From NCBI RefSeq assembly GCF_014652935.1, contig NZ_BMZT01000004.1:186001-250000 (forward strand): a stretch of 64,000 nt of DNA. The letters run 5' to 3'. The stretch comes from Luteimonas padinae (GTDB lineage Bacteria > Pseudomonadota > Gammaproteobacteria > Xanthomonadales > Xanthomonadaceae). Positions 8,961 to 16,912 of this stretch are shown here, in pieces. A program made the position numbers and the translations under genes. The notes beneath the pieces were generated by a model. It was not told where the DNA came from. It saw only the letters and a list, made by a program, of their open reading frames with translations, and searched no databases. Every line of letters starts with the position of its first letter. The stretch's first letter is position 1.

Positions 8961-9860
8961 TCAGGACATCGGCTCCGGCTCCACCATGCGCCCGACCTTC
9001 GGCGGCAGCGGAATGAACTCGTCGTTGTCCAGGTCCGGCAGCTTCATCCGCCCTGCCGCCCAGTCCGCGCGCGCCTGATCGATCCGCTCCTTCGACGAGG
9101 ACACGAAGTTCCAGTCGATCCAGCGTGGCCCCACCGGCTCACCGCCCAGCGCCATGACCACCGCATCGCCGAGCGCGGCGACCGTCACCGCCTGGCCGGG
9201 CTCGAGCACCGCCATGCTCCCGGCTTCGATGCGCTGGCCGGCCACCTCGACCTCACCGCTGACGACATAGACCGCCCGCTCGCTGTACTCCGCCGGCAGC
9301 GACGCCCGAGCGCCCTCGCGCAGCTGCCAGTGCACGTAGAACTGCGGGGAATCGACCTGCACTGGCGACTCCACCCCCGCCAGCCGCCCCGCGATCATCC
9401 GGCCGACGATGCCGTCGCCGTCGAACACCGGCAGCGCATCGCTGGCGTAGTGCCAGAAGCCCGGATCCATCTCCTCGCGCTCGTCGGGCAGCGCCACCCA
9501 CGCCTGGATCCCGTCGAGCGGACCGCCGTGGGCGCGCAGCTCCTCGAAGCGTTCGGAATGGGTGATGCCACGTCCGGCGGTCATCCAGTTGACTTCGCCG
9601 GGCCGGATCGGCTGCTCGGACGAAAGACTGTCGCGGTGCATGATCTCGCCGTCGAACAGATAGGTGATCGTCGACAGGCCGATGTGCGGATGCGGCCGCA
9701 CGTCCGCCTCCAGCGGCAGCCCCGGCGCCATCCGCTTGGGGCCCATGCGGTCGAAGAAGATGTAGGGGCCGACCATGCGCCGCTTCGCGAACGGCAGCAC
9801 GCGGCCGACTTCGAATGCCCCCAGGTCGCGGCGGCGCTGCGGGATGACGAGTTCGATCAT
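8961..9860 (-). CDS. pirin family protein, second copy
   Basis: 299 residues starting MIELVIPQRRRDLG; the GGAG about 8 nt upstream supports this ATG over a long in-frame extension that would invade the divergent gene. Pirin signatures are RVLPFAKRRMVGPYIFFDRMGP, RPHPHIGLSTITYLFDGEIMHRDS, NWMTAGRGITHSER and a C-terminal cupin with a GGEP motif. Longer than the YhhW-type copy and nearer to the PA1205/human-pirin branch. It converges on the YceI gene. Confidence 0.92.
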   Translation of the reverse strand: MIELVIPQRRRDLGAFEVGRVLPFAKRRMVGPYIFFDRMGPKRMAPGLPLEADVRPHPHIGLSTITYLFDGEIMHRDSLSSEQPIRPGEVNWMTAGRGITHSERFEELRAHGGPLDGIQAWVALPDEREEMDPGFWHYASDALPVFDGDGIVGRMIAGRLAGVESPVQVDSPQFYVHWQLREGARASLPAEYSERAVYVVSGEVEVAGQRIEAGSMAVLEPGQAVTVAALGDAVVMALGGEPVGPRWIDWNFVSSSKERIDQARADWAAGRMKLPDLDNDEFIPLPPKVGRMVEPEPMS

Positions 9861-9980
9861 GCCTGGCTCCGGCGTTCGATCACGGAGGGTGACTATCGCA
9901 CCGATCGGGGCAAGAACCGACTTCTGCGCACGCGCGGGCGGTGCTAGGCTCGAGGGCGGTTGAATGTCATGGAGGACGTC

Positions 9981-10370
9981 ATGCGAGCATGCACACGGAT
10001 TGCAACCAGCCTGCTCCTGCTCTCGCCGTTGATCGCAACGGCCGGGCCAGGCACTCCGCAAGGGCTGCACTTCCCCACGGAAATCGTCGGTGTCTGGGAC
10101 GCCTATCCGCTGCCCTGCGTCGTCGACGGCCCGTCGGACAGCGACATGCGGATCCGGATCGCGGGGAACATGCTGCACGGGTACGAGAACAACGATACGG
10201 TCAGGTCGATCGAACGGGTCGCCGAGTCGCCCATGGCATGGCGCGTGGTGACGATCTCCGACATCGCCCCCGAGGAGATCCAGGGCGAAGCCGACATCTA
10301 CGTCCTCCGCGGGGACACCCTGACGATCACCAACGGAGAGCGTGCGTACACGTATATCCGCTGCAGGTAA
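9981..10370 (+). CDS. small secreted protein, candidate immunity protein for the next gene
   Basis: 129 residues from the ATG at 9981, chosen for GGAGG 6 nt upstream; TTG 9960 and ATG 9969 are in frame but weaker. A Sec signal peptide (residues 1-21, ending IATA) precedes a short beta-rich domain with two cysteines (C46 and C128) that could form a disulfide. The ending resembles small lipocalin-like 'TLTITNGE..Y.Y..C' folds. No family was recognised. The gene lies 25 bp upstream of the putative T4SS effector and looks less GC-rich than its neighbours. Periplasmic location and pairing fit an antitoxin-like immunity (X-Tfi) role. That role is inference. Confidence 0.6.
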   Translation: MRACTRIATSLLLLSPLIATAGPGTPQGLHFPTEIVGVWDAYPLPCVVDGPSDSDMRIRIAGNMLHGYENNDTVRSIERVAESPMAWRVVTISDIAPEEIQGEADIYVLRGDTLTITNGERAYTYIRCR

Positions 10371-10395
10371 GCGCCGGCACGACAAGGAATGTCCA

Positions 10396-11718
10396 ATGCC
10401 TGAAGAACACTCGAGACCCTATCGTGTCACCCAGTCCGGCCGTGCGCCTCCCGGCACGTTCGTCGCGAACGGCCCGGTGTCGGATCTGGACAGCCTCTAC
10501 ACGCATCATCCAAAGCGGAACTTCAGCGCCACGCTGGTGGACGGATTACCAAGAAGCGCCGAAAACACCGCGACCCGCTCCTATGCCGTCGTGGGCGGCG
10601 AGTTCCAGGAAGTGCTGGACCGGCGCGTGGACAAGTACCGCAGCCTCGAGCCCGACCAGGTCCTGCTGGTCAAGGACTTCATCCTCGACGACATGTCGGC
10701 CCGGGACACGCGGCGGGTGGACGTGCCTTCGCCCCTGGCCGGCGTCATCGGTCGCGTGGATGCGCGGAACGGCGTGGTCGACGTCCACGAGACCGCCGAT
10801 GGCCCGCTGGTGGCGCGGATCCGCCATCTCGGCCCGATCGCGGTGAAGCCGGGTGACGCCGTGGCGTACGGGCAATCGCTCGGCACGCAGAACAACGTCG
10901 GCCTGCAGCCCTCGGCCGGGAAGCACGTGCACATCGAAATGGACACGCGCCACTACCAGCGCTTCGGACACTACATGCTCGACCTCGTCGAAGGCCGCCT
11001 GCCGGTGCAGGCCGCCCATCGCGCCGGCGTTGAGCCGCGCACGGTCGTGGACGACGGCGTGCAGCGCGTCGGCGAGGCCGGGCAGCGGGTGGAGGCCGTG
11101 CAACGCGCGCTGGTCGCCGGCGGCTATCACGGTGCTGGCGGCATCCCGATCGCGGTGGACGGCGTCTACCGGATGTCGATGCAGGGCGCGGTGCTGCAGT
11201 TCCAGCAGGACCACGGCCTCGCTGCGTCCGGCGACATCGACGCGGCCACCTGGCGGACGGCGCTCGACCTCGCCTTCGGCCGGCGCGTGATGCCGCCACC
11301 GGTCGTCGACGCCCCCTCCTTGCACCTGCAGCCCGCCCACCAACGACTGCTGGACCGGATCCGCGACCACCTGGGCCGCCTGGAGCCGGCGGCCGGGGCC
11401 GGCTTGCCGGAATGCGAGCGCGAGCGGGCCGCCTGCTCGCTGCTGCGGCTGGCGATCGAGCATCGCCTGGGCAGCGTGGACCACGTGCTGGTCGGCAACG
11501 CGCGCCCGGGCGAAGCCGACGCGCGCCTGTTCCTGGTGCAGGGCCGGCTGGACGATCCCGCGCAGCGCCGCGCATGGATGCCGATGGCGGATGCGCTCGG
11601 CACGCCTGCCGCCGAGTCGCTGGCCCGCGCCAGGATGCCCGACGGGTCCGGCGTGGACCTGCACCGCGATGCCGTCGCACAGGTGCACGCGGTCGCGATG
11701 CCGCGGGCCGTCATCTGA
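10396..11718 (+). CDS. putative X-T4SS effector: LytM-like, peptidoglycan-binding and XVIPCD-like domains
   Basis: 440 residues, with no signal peptide. ATG 10396 has AAGGA about 8 nt upstream. Three parts can be seen. (1) About 105-195 resembles an M23/LytM peptidase (SPLAGVIGRV, VKPGDAVAYGQSLG, GKHVHIEMD); the HxH pair is at H177/H179, but the first zinc-ligand motif is not evident. (2) About 228-290 is a PG_binding_1 domain (VEAVQRALVAGGY, AVLQFQQDHGLAASGDIDAATW). (3) About 312-415 matches my memory of the XVIPCD tail that recruits effectors to VirD4 in Xanthomonadales (SVDHVLVG, RLFLVQGRLDDPAQRRA, LGTPAAESL). This architecture is that of antibacterial cell-wall-targeting X-Tfe proteins. 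The T4SS itself is not in the window. Confidence 0.75.
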   Translation: MPEEHSRPYRVTQSGRAPPGTFVANGPVSDLDSLYTHHPKRNFSATLVDGLPRSAENTATRSYAVVGGEFQEVLDRRVDKYRSLEPDQVLLVKDFILDDMSARDTRRVDVPSPLAGVIGRVDARNGVVDVHETADGPLVARIRHLGPIAVKPGDAVAYGQSLGTQNNVGLQPSAGKHVHIEMDTRHYQRFGHYMLDLVEGRLPVQAAHRAGVEPRTVVDDGVQRVGEAGQRVEAVQRALVAGGYHGAGGIPIAVDGVYRMSMQGAVLQFQQDHGLAASGDIDAATWRTALDLAFGRRVMPPPVVDAPSLHLQPAHQRLLDRIRDHLGRLEPAAGAGLPECERERAACSLLRLAIEHRLGSVDHVLVGNARPGEADARLFLVQGRLDDPAQRRAWMPMADALGTPAAESLARARMPDGSGVDLHRDAVAQVHAVAMPRAVI

Positions 11719-11770
11719 TCGCGGGTCCCGGTCTGCCGGCGCGGTGCGCTGCGCCGGCGGCTACCCGCCT

Positions 11771-12877
11771 TCAGGCGGGCTGCGCCTCTTCGCGGTAGGC
11801 GGGATAGTCGGTGTATCCGGCGGTGCTGCCGCCGTAGAAGGTGGCGCCGTCGGCATGCGCCAGCGGCCAGCCGTTGCGCAGGCGCTCGACCAGGTCGGGA
11901 TTGGCGATGAAGGGCCGGCCGAAGGCGACCAGGTCGGCAAGGCCGGCGTCCAGGTCGGCCTCGGCGCTGTCGCGGGTGTAGTTGCCGGCGAGGATCAGCG
12001 TGCCGCCACAGGTCTGGCGGAATGCGCGCAGGAAATCTTCGCCGCCACCGGCCAGGATCGCCTCGCGGTTGCCGAGATGGACATAGGCCAGCCCTCGGGT
12101 CGAAAGCTCGTGCGCGAGCGCCATCCACGTCTCCGCCTCGCCCTCGAAGGCCGGCATGTCGAAGACGCGGTTGAACGGCGACAGGCGGATGCCGACGCGA
12201 TGGCGGCCGATCGCGGCCACGACGGCATCGACGGTCTCGAGCACGAAGCGCAGGCGGTTGGCGATCGAGCCGCCGTAGGCGTCAATGCGCGTGTTGAGGC
12301 CGCCGTTGATGAACTGCTCGAACAGATAGCCGTTGGCGCCGTGGATCTCGACGCCGTCGAAGCCGGCCTCGACCGCATTGCGGGCGGCGGCGACGAAATC
12401 GGCGGTGATGCCCGGGATCTCCCCCGTGGCGAGCGCACGCGGCGTGCTCACCGGCATCTGCCCGGGCGTGCCGTCCTCGCGGTAGCCGAAGGCCTGCACG
12501 CCGGCGGCGGCCTTCGCCACCGGCGCCACCGGCGCGCGCTCGCAGGGCTGCAGCGATACGTGCGACAGGCGACCCACGTGCCAGAGCTGCGCGAACACCG
12601 CGCCGCCCGCCGCATGCACCGCCGTGGTGACCTGCTTCCAGCCCGTGACCTGGGCGCGCGTATGCAGTCCCGGCGTGAACAGGTAGCCGCGCGCCTGCTC
12701 CGAGACCTGCGCGCCCTCGGTGACGATCAGCCCGGCCCCGGCGCGCTGCGCATAGTAGGTCGCGGTGTGCGCGTCCGGCACGGTGGTCACCGCGCGGGAA
12801 CGGGTCATGGGGGCCATCACGATGCGGTTGCGCAGCGTCAGACCAGCAAGGTCATGGCGGTCGAACAGGGTGCTCAT
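11771..12877 (-). CDS. NADH:flavin oxidoreductase, Old Yellow Enzyme family
   Basis: 368 residues starting MSTLFDRHDLAGLTL; an in-frame ATG 11 codons upstream is possible. It is a single-domain FMN barrel of the NemA/XenB class: RNRIVMAPMTRSRA near the N-terminus, FAQLWHVGR, the substrate-binding His/Asn pair in VEIHGANGYLFEQF, and the phosphate-binding end LVAFGRPFIANPDLVERL. It reduces activated alkenes or nitro-compounds with NAD(P)H. It is convergent with the putative effector gene, and a 146-bp gap separates it from fabB. Confidence 0.95.
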   Translation of the reverse strand: MSTLFDRHDLAGLTLRNRIVMAPMTRSRAVTTVPDAHTATYYAQRAGAGLIVTEGAQVSEQARGYLFTPGLHTRAQVTGWKQVTTAVHAAGGAVFAQLWHVGRLSHVSLQPCERAPVAPVAKAAAGVQAFGYREDGTPGQMPVSTPRALATGEIPGITADFVAAARNAVEAGFDGVEIHGANGYLFEQFINGGLNTRIDAYGGSIANRLRFVLETVDAVVAAIGRHRVGIRLSPFNRVFDMPAFEGEAETWMALAHELSTRGLAYVHLGNREAILAGGGEDFLRAFRQTCGGTLILAGNYTRDSAEADLDAGLADLVAFGRPFIANPDLVERLRNGWPLAHADGATFYGGSTAGYTDYPAYREEAQPA

Positions 12878-13023
12878 GGCGAGGATCCGATGCTCCAGCA
12901 AGATGGGCATCCAATCTACGTCGCCGCCCGCGGCCGCGGGTGCGCGGCCATGGAACGTTGGGTCCCGGACGGCCTGTGCCGCGGTGCTGCGGCGCCGGAG
13001 CGCCGGGCACGCTCCAGCGCGCG

Positions 13024-14232
13024 TCAGGCGCGCGTGAACACCAGGCTGGCGTTGGTGCCGCCGAAGCCGAAGCTGTTCGACATCACCGTGTCCAGCTTCG
13101 CCTCGCGGCTTGCGCGCACGATCGGGAAGCCCTCGGCGCGCGGGTCCAGCTCGTCGATGTGCGCGGAGCCGGCGATGAAGCCGTCGCGCATCATCAGCAG
13201 GCTGTAGATCGCCTCGTGCACGCTGGCCGCGCCGAGCGAATGCCCGGTCAGCGCCTTGGTCGACGACAGCGGCGGGATCGCGTCGCCGAACGCCGCGCGC
13301 ACCGCTTCCAGTTCGACGATGTCGCCCAGCGGCGTCGAGGTGCCGTGGGTGTTGAGGTAGTCGATCGGCGCCTTCACCGTGGCCATCGCGTTCCGCATGC
13401 AGCGCACCGCGCCCTCGCCGCTCGGCGCGACCATGTCGGCGCCGTCGGAGGTCACGCCGTAGCCCACCAGCTCGGCGTGGATGGTCGCACCACGGGCCTT
13501 CGCGTGCTCGTACTCCTCCAGCACCAGCATGCCGCCGCCGCCGGCGATGACGAAGCCGTCGCGGCCGGCATCGTAGGGGCGCGAGGCCACGGCCGGGGTG
13601 CCGTTGAAGCCGGAGGACAGCGCGCCCATGGCGTCGAACATCACGCTCATGGTCCAGTGCTCTTCCTCGCCGCCGCCGGCGAACACGATGTCCTGCGCAC
13701 CGTGGCGGATCAGGTCCGCGCCGGCGCCGATGCAATGCGCGGACGTGGCACAGGCAGCGGAGATCGAATAGCTCAGGCCGAGGATGCCGAAGGCCGTGGC
13801 CAGGGTGGCCGAAACCGTCGAGCACATCGTGCGCGGCACCATGTACGGACCGACCTTGCGCACGCCCTTCTCGCGCAGCAGGTCGGCGGTGGCCACCTGC
13901 CATTCGGCCGAGCCGCCGCCGGAGCCGGCGATCACGCCGACCCGCGGGTGGCTGACCTGCTCCGCGCTCAGGCCGGCCTGCGCGATCGCGTCGCGCATGG
14001 CGACCCAGGCGTAGGCCGCAGCGTCGCCCATGAAGCGCTTCTTCTTGCGATCGATCTCGGATTCCAGGTCGATCACCGGAACGCCGGCCACCTGGCTGCG
14101 CAGGCCCAGCTCCGCGTACTCCGGCTTCGCAGTGATCCCGCTGCGACCCTCGCGCAGCGCGCGCGAGACGTCATCGAGCTTGTTGCCCAGGCACGAGACA
14201 ATGCCCATGCCGGTCACGACTACGCGGCGCAT
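13024..14232 (-). CDS. fabB: 3-oxoacyl-[acyl-carrier-protein] synthase I
   Basis: 402 residues. Condensing enzyme of fatty-acid elongation, needed with FabA for unsaturated fatty acids. The catalytic triad is C161 (SAACATSAH), H296 ([11 protein letters not shown]) and H331 ([14 protein letters not shown]). The N-terminus [16 protein letters not shown] and C-terminus [15 protein letters not shown] are typical. The start is 2 nt after the fabA stop, so the two form an operon fabA-fabB. FadR/FabR-type sites were not recognised. Confidence 0.97.
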   Translation of the reverse strand: MRRVVVTGMGIVSCLGNKLDDVSRALREGRSGITAKPEYAELGLRSQVAGVPVIDLESEIDRKKKRFMGDAAAYAWVAMRDAIAQAGLSAEQVSHPRVGVIAGSGGGSAEWQVATADLLREKGVRKVGPYMVPRTMCSTVSATLATAFGILGLSYSISAACATSAHCIGAGADLIRHGAQDIVFAGGGEEEHWTMSVMFDAMGALSSGFNGTPAVASRPYDAGRDGFVIAGGGGMLVLEEYEHAKARGATIHAELVGYGVTSDGADMVAPSGEGAVRCMRNAMATVKAPIDYLNTHGTSTPLGDIVELEAVRAAFGDAIPPLSSTKALTGHSLGAASVHEAIYSLLMMRDGFIAGSAHIDELDPRAEGFPIVRASREAKLDTVMSNSFGFGGTNASLVFTRA

Positions 14233-14234
14233 CT

Positions 14235-14747
14235 TCAGTCCTCGAGGTTCTTGAACAGGCCGACCCGCATGCTGCTCACCTGGTAGATCTCGTTGCCGTC
14301 GACGAAGGTGCGGCCATCGGCGATCACCAGCGGCACCTTGCCGCGCATCACGCGCTTGATGTCGATCTCGTAGCCGACCTTCTTCGCAGTCGGCAGCACC
14401 TGGCCGGAGAACTTCAGCTCGCCACAGCCCAGCGCGCGGCCGCGGCCGGGCTCGCCCAGCCAGGGCAGGTAGAAGCCGGCGAGCTGGAACATCGCGTCCA
14501 GACCCAGGCAGCCCGGCATCACCGGGTCGCTGAGGAAGTGGCAGTCGAAGAACCACAGGCCCGGATCGATATCGAGCTCGGCCTTGATCACGCCCTTGCC
14601 GTAGGCGCCGCCCTCGCTGGCGATGTGGGTGATGCGGTCCATCATCAGCATCGGCGGCGCCGGCAGGCGGGCATTGCCTTCGCCGAACATCTCGCCGCGG
14701 CCACAGGCCAGCAGCTGCTCACGGTCGAGGGAAGAAGGACGCGTCAT
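14235..14747 (-). CDS. fabA: 3-hydroxydecanoyl-[ACP] dehydratase/isomerase
   Basis: 170 residues (E. coli FabA 172). Dehydrates 3-hydroxydecanoyl-ACP and isomerises trans-2 to cis-3-decenoyl-ACP, the branch point to unsaturated fatty acids. Catalytic residues fall at H70 and D84 ([21 protein letters not shown]), exactly as in E. coli. ATG 14747 has GGGAG 5 nt upstream. First gene of fabA-fabB. Confidence 0.97.
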   Translation of the reverse strand: MTRPSSLDREQLLACGRGEMFGEGNARLPAPPMLMMDRITHIASEGGAYGKGVIKAELDIDPGLWFFDCHFLSDPVMPGCLGLDAMFQLAGFYLPWLGEPGRGRALGCGELKFSGQVLPTAKKVGYEIDIKRVMRGKVPLVIADGRTFVDGNEIYQVSSMRVGLFKNLED

Positions 14748-15043
14748 GGGACTCCCGGATCAGTGCGGCGCGGAGCGCCGGAATAGACCGTCATTGTGCA
14801 CCACGGGGGGCGCAGGCGCGGCTGATCGAAGTCACGTGCGCAGCGCCGGAAGGCGCTGAAAACCAGTGCGCCAGCGTATGGTCGACGCGATTCGCGATGT
14901 CGGCCAGGACACCCTTGGCCGCCAGCTCGTCCGTCATCGCCGTGACTTCGCCGACGCGAACGTCTTCAAGCACGGACTGCTGCTGCGCGCCGCAACGCCA
15001 CGGTCGCCGGCGTGCGTACCGCCCCGAAGTGGCGGCGAGCCCG
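14748..15043. other. 296-bp stretch upstream of fabA without a supported gene
   Basis: Both strands have short open frames here. The most protein-like is a minus-strand frame 14791-14937 (MTDELAAKGVLADIANRVD...), but no family was recognised, the frame ends in low-quality text and no convincing ribosome site was seen. It probably holds the fabA promoter and leader. No -35/-10 pair stood out. Confidence 0.3.
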
Positions 15044-15403
15044 TCAGTCGCCGGCGTCGACCTGTCCGGCCGGATGCGCGGCCACGGCATCCATCACCCG
15101 GGCCGAATACACCAGCGCCGCACCGGCATTCAGGGCGACCGCAACGCCGAGCGCCTCGGCGATCTCCTCGCGGCTGGCGCCATGCTTGAGCGCGGCGTCG
15201 ACGTGGACGGTGATGCAGCCGTCGCAGCGCGTGGTGACCGCCACGGCCAGCCCGATCAGCTCACGGGTTTTGGCGTCGAGATGCTGCGTTTTCGCACCCG
15301 CGACGCTGAGCGTCGCGTAGCCGCGCACGGTGTCGGGCGAGAGCTTGCCGATCTCCCGGATCCGGCCCTTGAGTTCGTCCCGGTACGTGTTCCAGTCGAT
15401 CAT
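15044..15403 (-). CDS. carboxymuconolactone decarboxylase / AhpD-like alkylhydroperoxidase
   Basis: 119 residues starting MIDWNTYRDELKG (ATG 15403, GGAG 8 nt upstream). One CMD/AhpD domain with the redox CxxC followed by His (TRCDGCITVHVDAALKHGAS), ending IAEALGVAVALNAGAALVYS. The family uses the CxxC/His relay to reduce peroxides; some members only bind ligands. Short single-domain form, close in size to YnjA/AhpD-like orphans. Confidence 0.9.
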   Translation of the reverse strand: MIDWNTYRDELKGRIREIGKLSPDTVRGYATLSVAGAKTQHLDAKTRELIGLAVAVTTRCDGCITVHVDAALKHGASREEIAEALGVAVALNAGAALVYSARVMDAVAAHPAGQVDAGD

Positions 15404-15511
15404 GGCGGTGTCTCCGTGCGCGCGCCGCAGCCGTGCGGCCTGGCGTCCGCAGCGTACGCCCGCGCGGGACACCGGCGGGACACCGGTGGGATCGGCGCGC
15501 ATGTCCGCCGC

Positions 15512-16357
15512 CTACCCCGGCGATGCGGGGTTGCGGCGCAGGCATTCCCGCTCGAGCCAGCGCGCGGTCGCATCGGCCACGATGTCGCCCTGCTCCCGGT
15601 GCGGGAAGTGGCCGCAGCCTTCCATCACCCGCAGCGTCATCTGCGTCTTCAGCCCGCGCTCGATGCGCGCCGGATGCGCCAGCGTGCCGTATTCGTCCTG
15701 GTCGCCGTAGATGGCCAGCACCGGGCAACGCAGCTGCGCCAGCTGCGCGTCGAGGTTCCAGTCGGCGAAGCCGGGATCGAACCAGGTGCCGATCCACGCC
15801 TGCAGCGCCCAGGCGGCCTTGTCGCCGTGGTACTTCGCCAGGCGATCGAGCTGGCCGGGGCGGGCGAAGAAGGCTTCCGCGTCACGGATGCCGGCGAGCG
15901 TGTGCGGTTCGACGAACAGCTGCGAGGATTCCACGACGAGCGCGCGACAGGCGTCAGGGAAAGCGGCCGCGCAGGCGATCGCCATGCCGCCGCCGATGCT
16001 GTGGCCGAACAGGATGAACCCATCGAGGCCGAACGCGTCGCGCACGGCCGGGAAGCCCACCCGCGCCTCCTCCAGCACGAAGCCGAGGCCCTGCGCGCCC
16101 GGATGCCGGTCCGACTGTCCGTAGCCCAGGCGGTCGTAGGCGATGACGCTGTGGCCTGTGGCGCGCACGAGCCGCTCGGGGAAATCCCGCCACAGCGCCG
16201 CGCTGCCCAGGGAGTCGTGGAACAGCACGATCGGCGCGCGGCCGTCGCCGTCGCCGTCGCCGTCGCCAGCAGACCAGTGCCTGGCGTGGAGCCGGCCCTG
16301 CGGGGTCGGGATCCAGGCGTCGCGGGTGTCGATGGGGGTGGAAATGATCCTATCCAT
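15512..16357 (-). CDS. alpha/beta-fold hydrolase
   Basis: 281 residues from ATG 16357; a GTG six codons upstream is also in frame and neither has a clear Shine-Dalgarno. The catalytic triad can be read as S120 (ILFGHSIGGGMA), D221 (AIYGDQDEYG) and H250 (EGCGHFPHREQG), with an oxyanion-side segment LFHDSLGSAALWRDFP. Residues 31-39 are GDGDGDGDG, encoded by a hexanucleotide repeat (16244-16267). Substrate unknown; resembles small serine hydrolases of the haloalkane-dehalogenase/esterase branch. Confidence 0.88.
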   Translation of the reverse strand: MDRIISTPIDTRDAWIPTPQGRLHARHWSAGDGDGDGDGRAPIVLFHDSLGSAALWRDFPERLVRATGHSVIAYDRLGYGQSDRHPGAQGLGFVLEEARVGFPAVRDAFGLDGFILFGHSIGGGMAIACAAAFPDACRALVVESSQLFVEPHTLAGIRDAEAFFARPGQLDRLAKYHGDKAAWALQAWIGTWFDPGFADWNLDAQLAQLRCPVLAIYGDQDEYGTLAHPARIERGLKTQMTLRVMEGCGHFPHREQGDIVADATARWLERECLRRNPASPG

Positions 16358-16384
16358 GCCAGGCGCGAAAGCCACGCGGCAGCA

Positions 16385-16418
16385 TCCAGGCCGCCCCGGC
16401 GCGGCGGACCGGCCTGGA
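16385..16418 (-). terminator. stem-loop downstream of the tRNA
   Basis: A 9-bp perfect stem (TCCAGGCCG / CGGCCTGGA) with a 16-nt GC-rich loop lies 19 bp beyond the tRNA 3' end and before the hydrolase start. No T-run follows. Plausible tRNA terminator or processing barrier. Confidence 0.4.
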
Positions 16419-16436
16419 CGCAGCCGGATCAGCAGA

Positions 16437-16756
16437 TGGTGGGCCCACCAGGATTCGAACCTGGAACCAAGGGATTCGCGTGGTCCACGGGTTTCCCCGC
16501 GGCGCGGACTATCTCTTCACCCTCCGCTCGCGCGGGTGGGGTGCGGGACGCTCGAGCCTGTGATCAAGGGCACTGCAGCCCCCAGGTAGTCTCTGCACCT
16601 TCCGGCGGTGTACCGCCGGCTTGGCTCAGGGTTGCCACCGTCCGCGCCAAGCGCGCCGCTGAGGTTTCCCTGAATTCATCCCGTTCCCGTCCGCGCATTC
16701 CTGCGCGGCGGCACCTTTCGATGAGTCCCCTGCTCTGACCGTTGAGCTATAGGCCC
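16437..16756 (-). tRNA. tRNA-Ile (CAU anticodon, lysidine type) interrupted by a group I intron
   Basis: Exon 1 is 16756-16721 and exon 2 is 16476-16437, including an encoded CCA. Joined, they give a normal cloverleaf. The acceptor is GGGCCTA/TGGGCCC, the D stem GCTC/GAGC, the anticodon stem GGGGA/TCCCT around the loop CTCATAA, and the T arm CCAGG-TTCGAAT-CCTGG. C4-G69 and C5-G68 are present; these pairs are TilS determinants in E. coli tRNA-Ile2, so isoleucine with lysidine-34 is preferred over elongator Met. The gene is cut directly after the anticodon's third base by the intron at 16720-16477, so simple scanners may miss it. Confidence 0.93.
16477..16720 (-). ncRNA. self-splicing group I intron (IC3-like) in the tRNA anticodon loop
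   Basis: 244 nt between CAT (5' exon, ends in U) and AA (3' exon); the intron ends in G, as group I introns do. P1 can be drawn as exon CAU pairing with GUG after the loop CGAAAG, giving the U-G splice-site pair. P2 is CCGCGCA-GGAA-UGCGCGG. The core has GGGAAACCU (P4-P5), UGGCAACCCUGAGCCAAGC (P6/J), GCAGAGACUA with GAUAGUCC (P7, 16591-16587 with 16511-16507) and P9 CCGCGGG-GAAA-CCCGUGG. Several blocks are nearly identical to the Azoarcus tRNA-Ile(CAU) intron as I remember it. No homing-endonuclease frame fits. Confidence 0.93.
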
Positions 16757-16765
16757 GTGGCGGGA

Positions 16766-16771
16766 ATCTTA
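16766..16771 (-). promoter_or_regulatory. -10 element of the tRNA promoter
   Basis: TAAGAT on the minus strand, 9 nt upstream of the mature 5' G, followed by a GC-rich discriminator (CCCGCC) typical of stringently controlled stable-RNA promoters. No good -35 was found at 16-18 nt. Confidence 0.45.
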
Positions 16772-16912
16772 CCCATTCGCCATGTGGAATGAGCGCAGGC
16801 GTGCCGAAGAAAAAATCGCGCGGCCGCGACCAGACGACGAGTGACTGGCCACGACCACGCGATCCGATCGTGCGGCGGACGGATCCGCCGCACGGCTCGC
16901 GATGACGACGTC

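Noticed and set aside
8961-10385. N-terminal extension of the second pirin to 474 residues
   Set aside because: Would run through the divergent promoter and the secreted small protein; ATG 9860 has a ribosome site and matches pirin N-termini.
11771-13903. Old Yellow Enzyme as a 710-residue fusion
   Set aside because: The extra N-terminal part is antisense-frame translation of fabB; the family starts at MSTLFDRHD.
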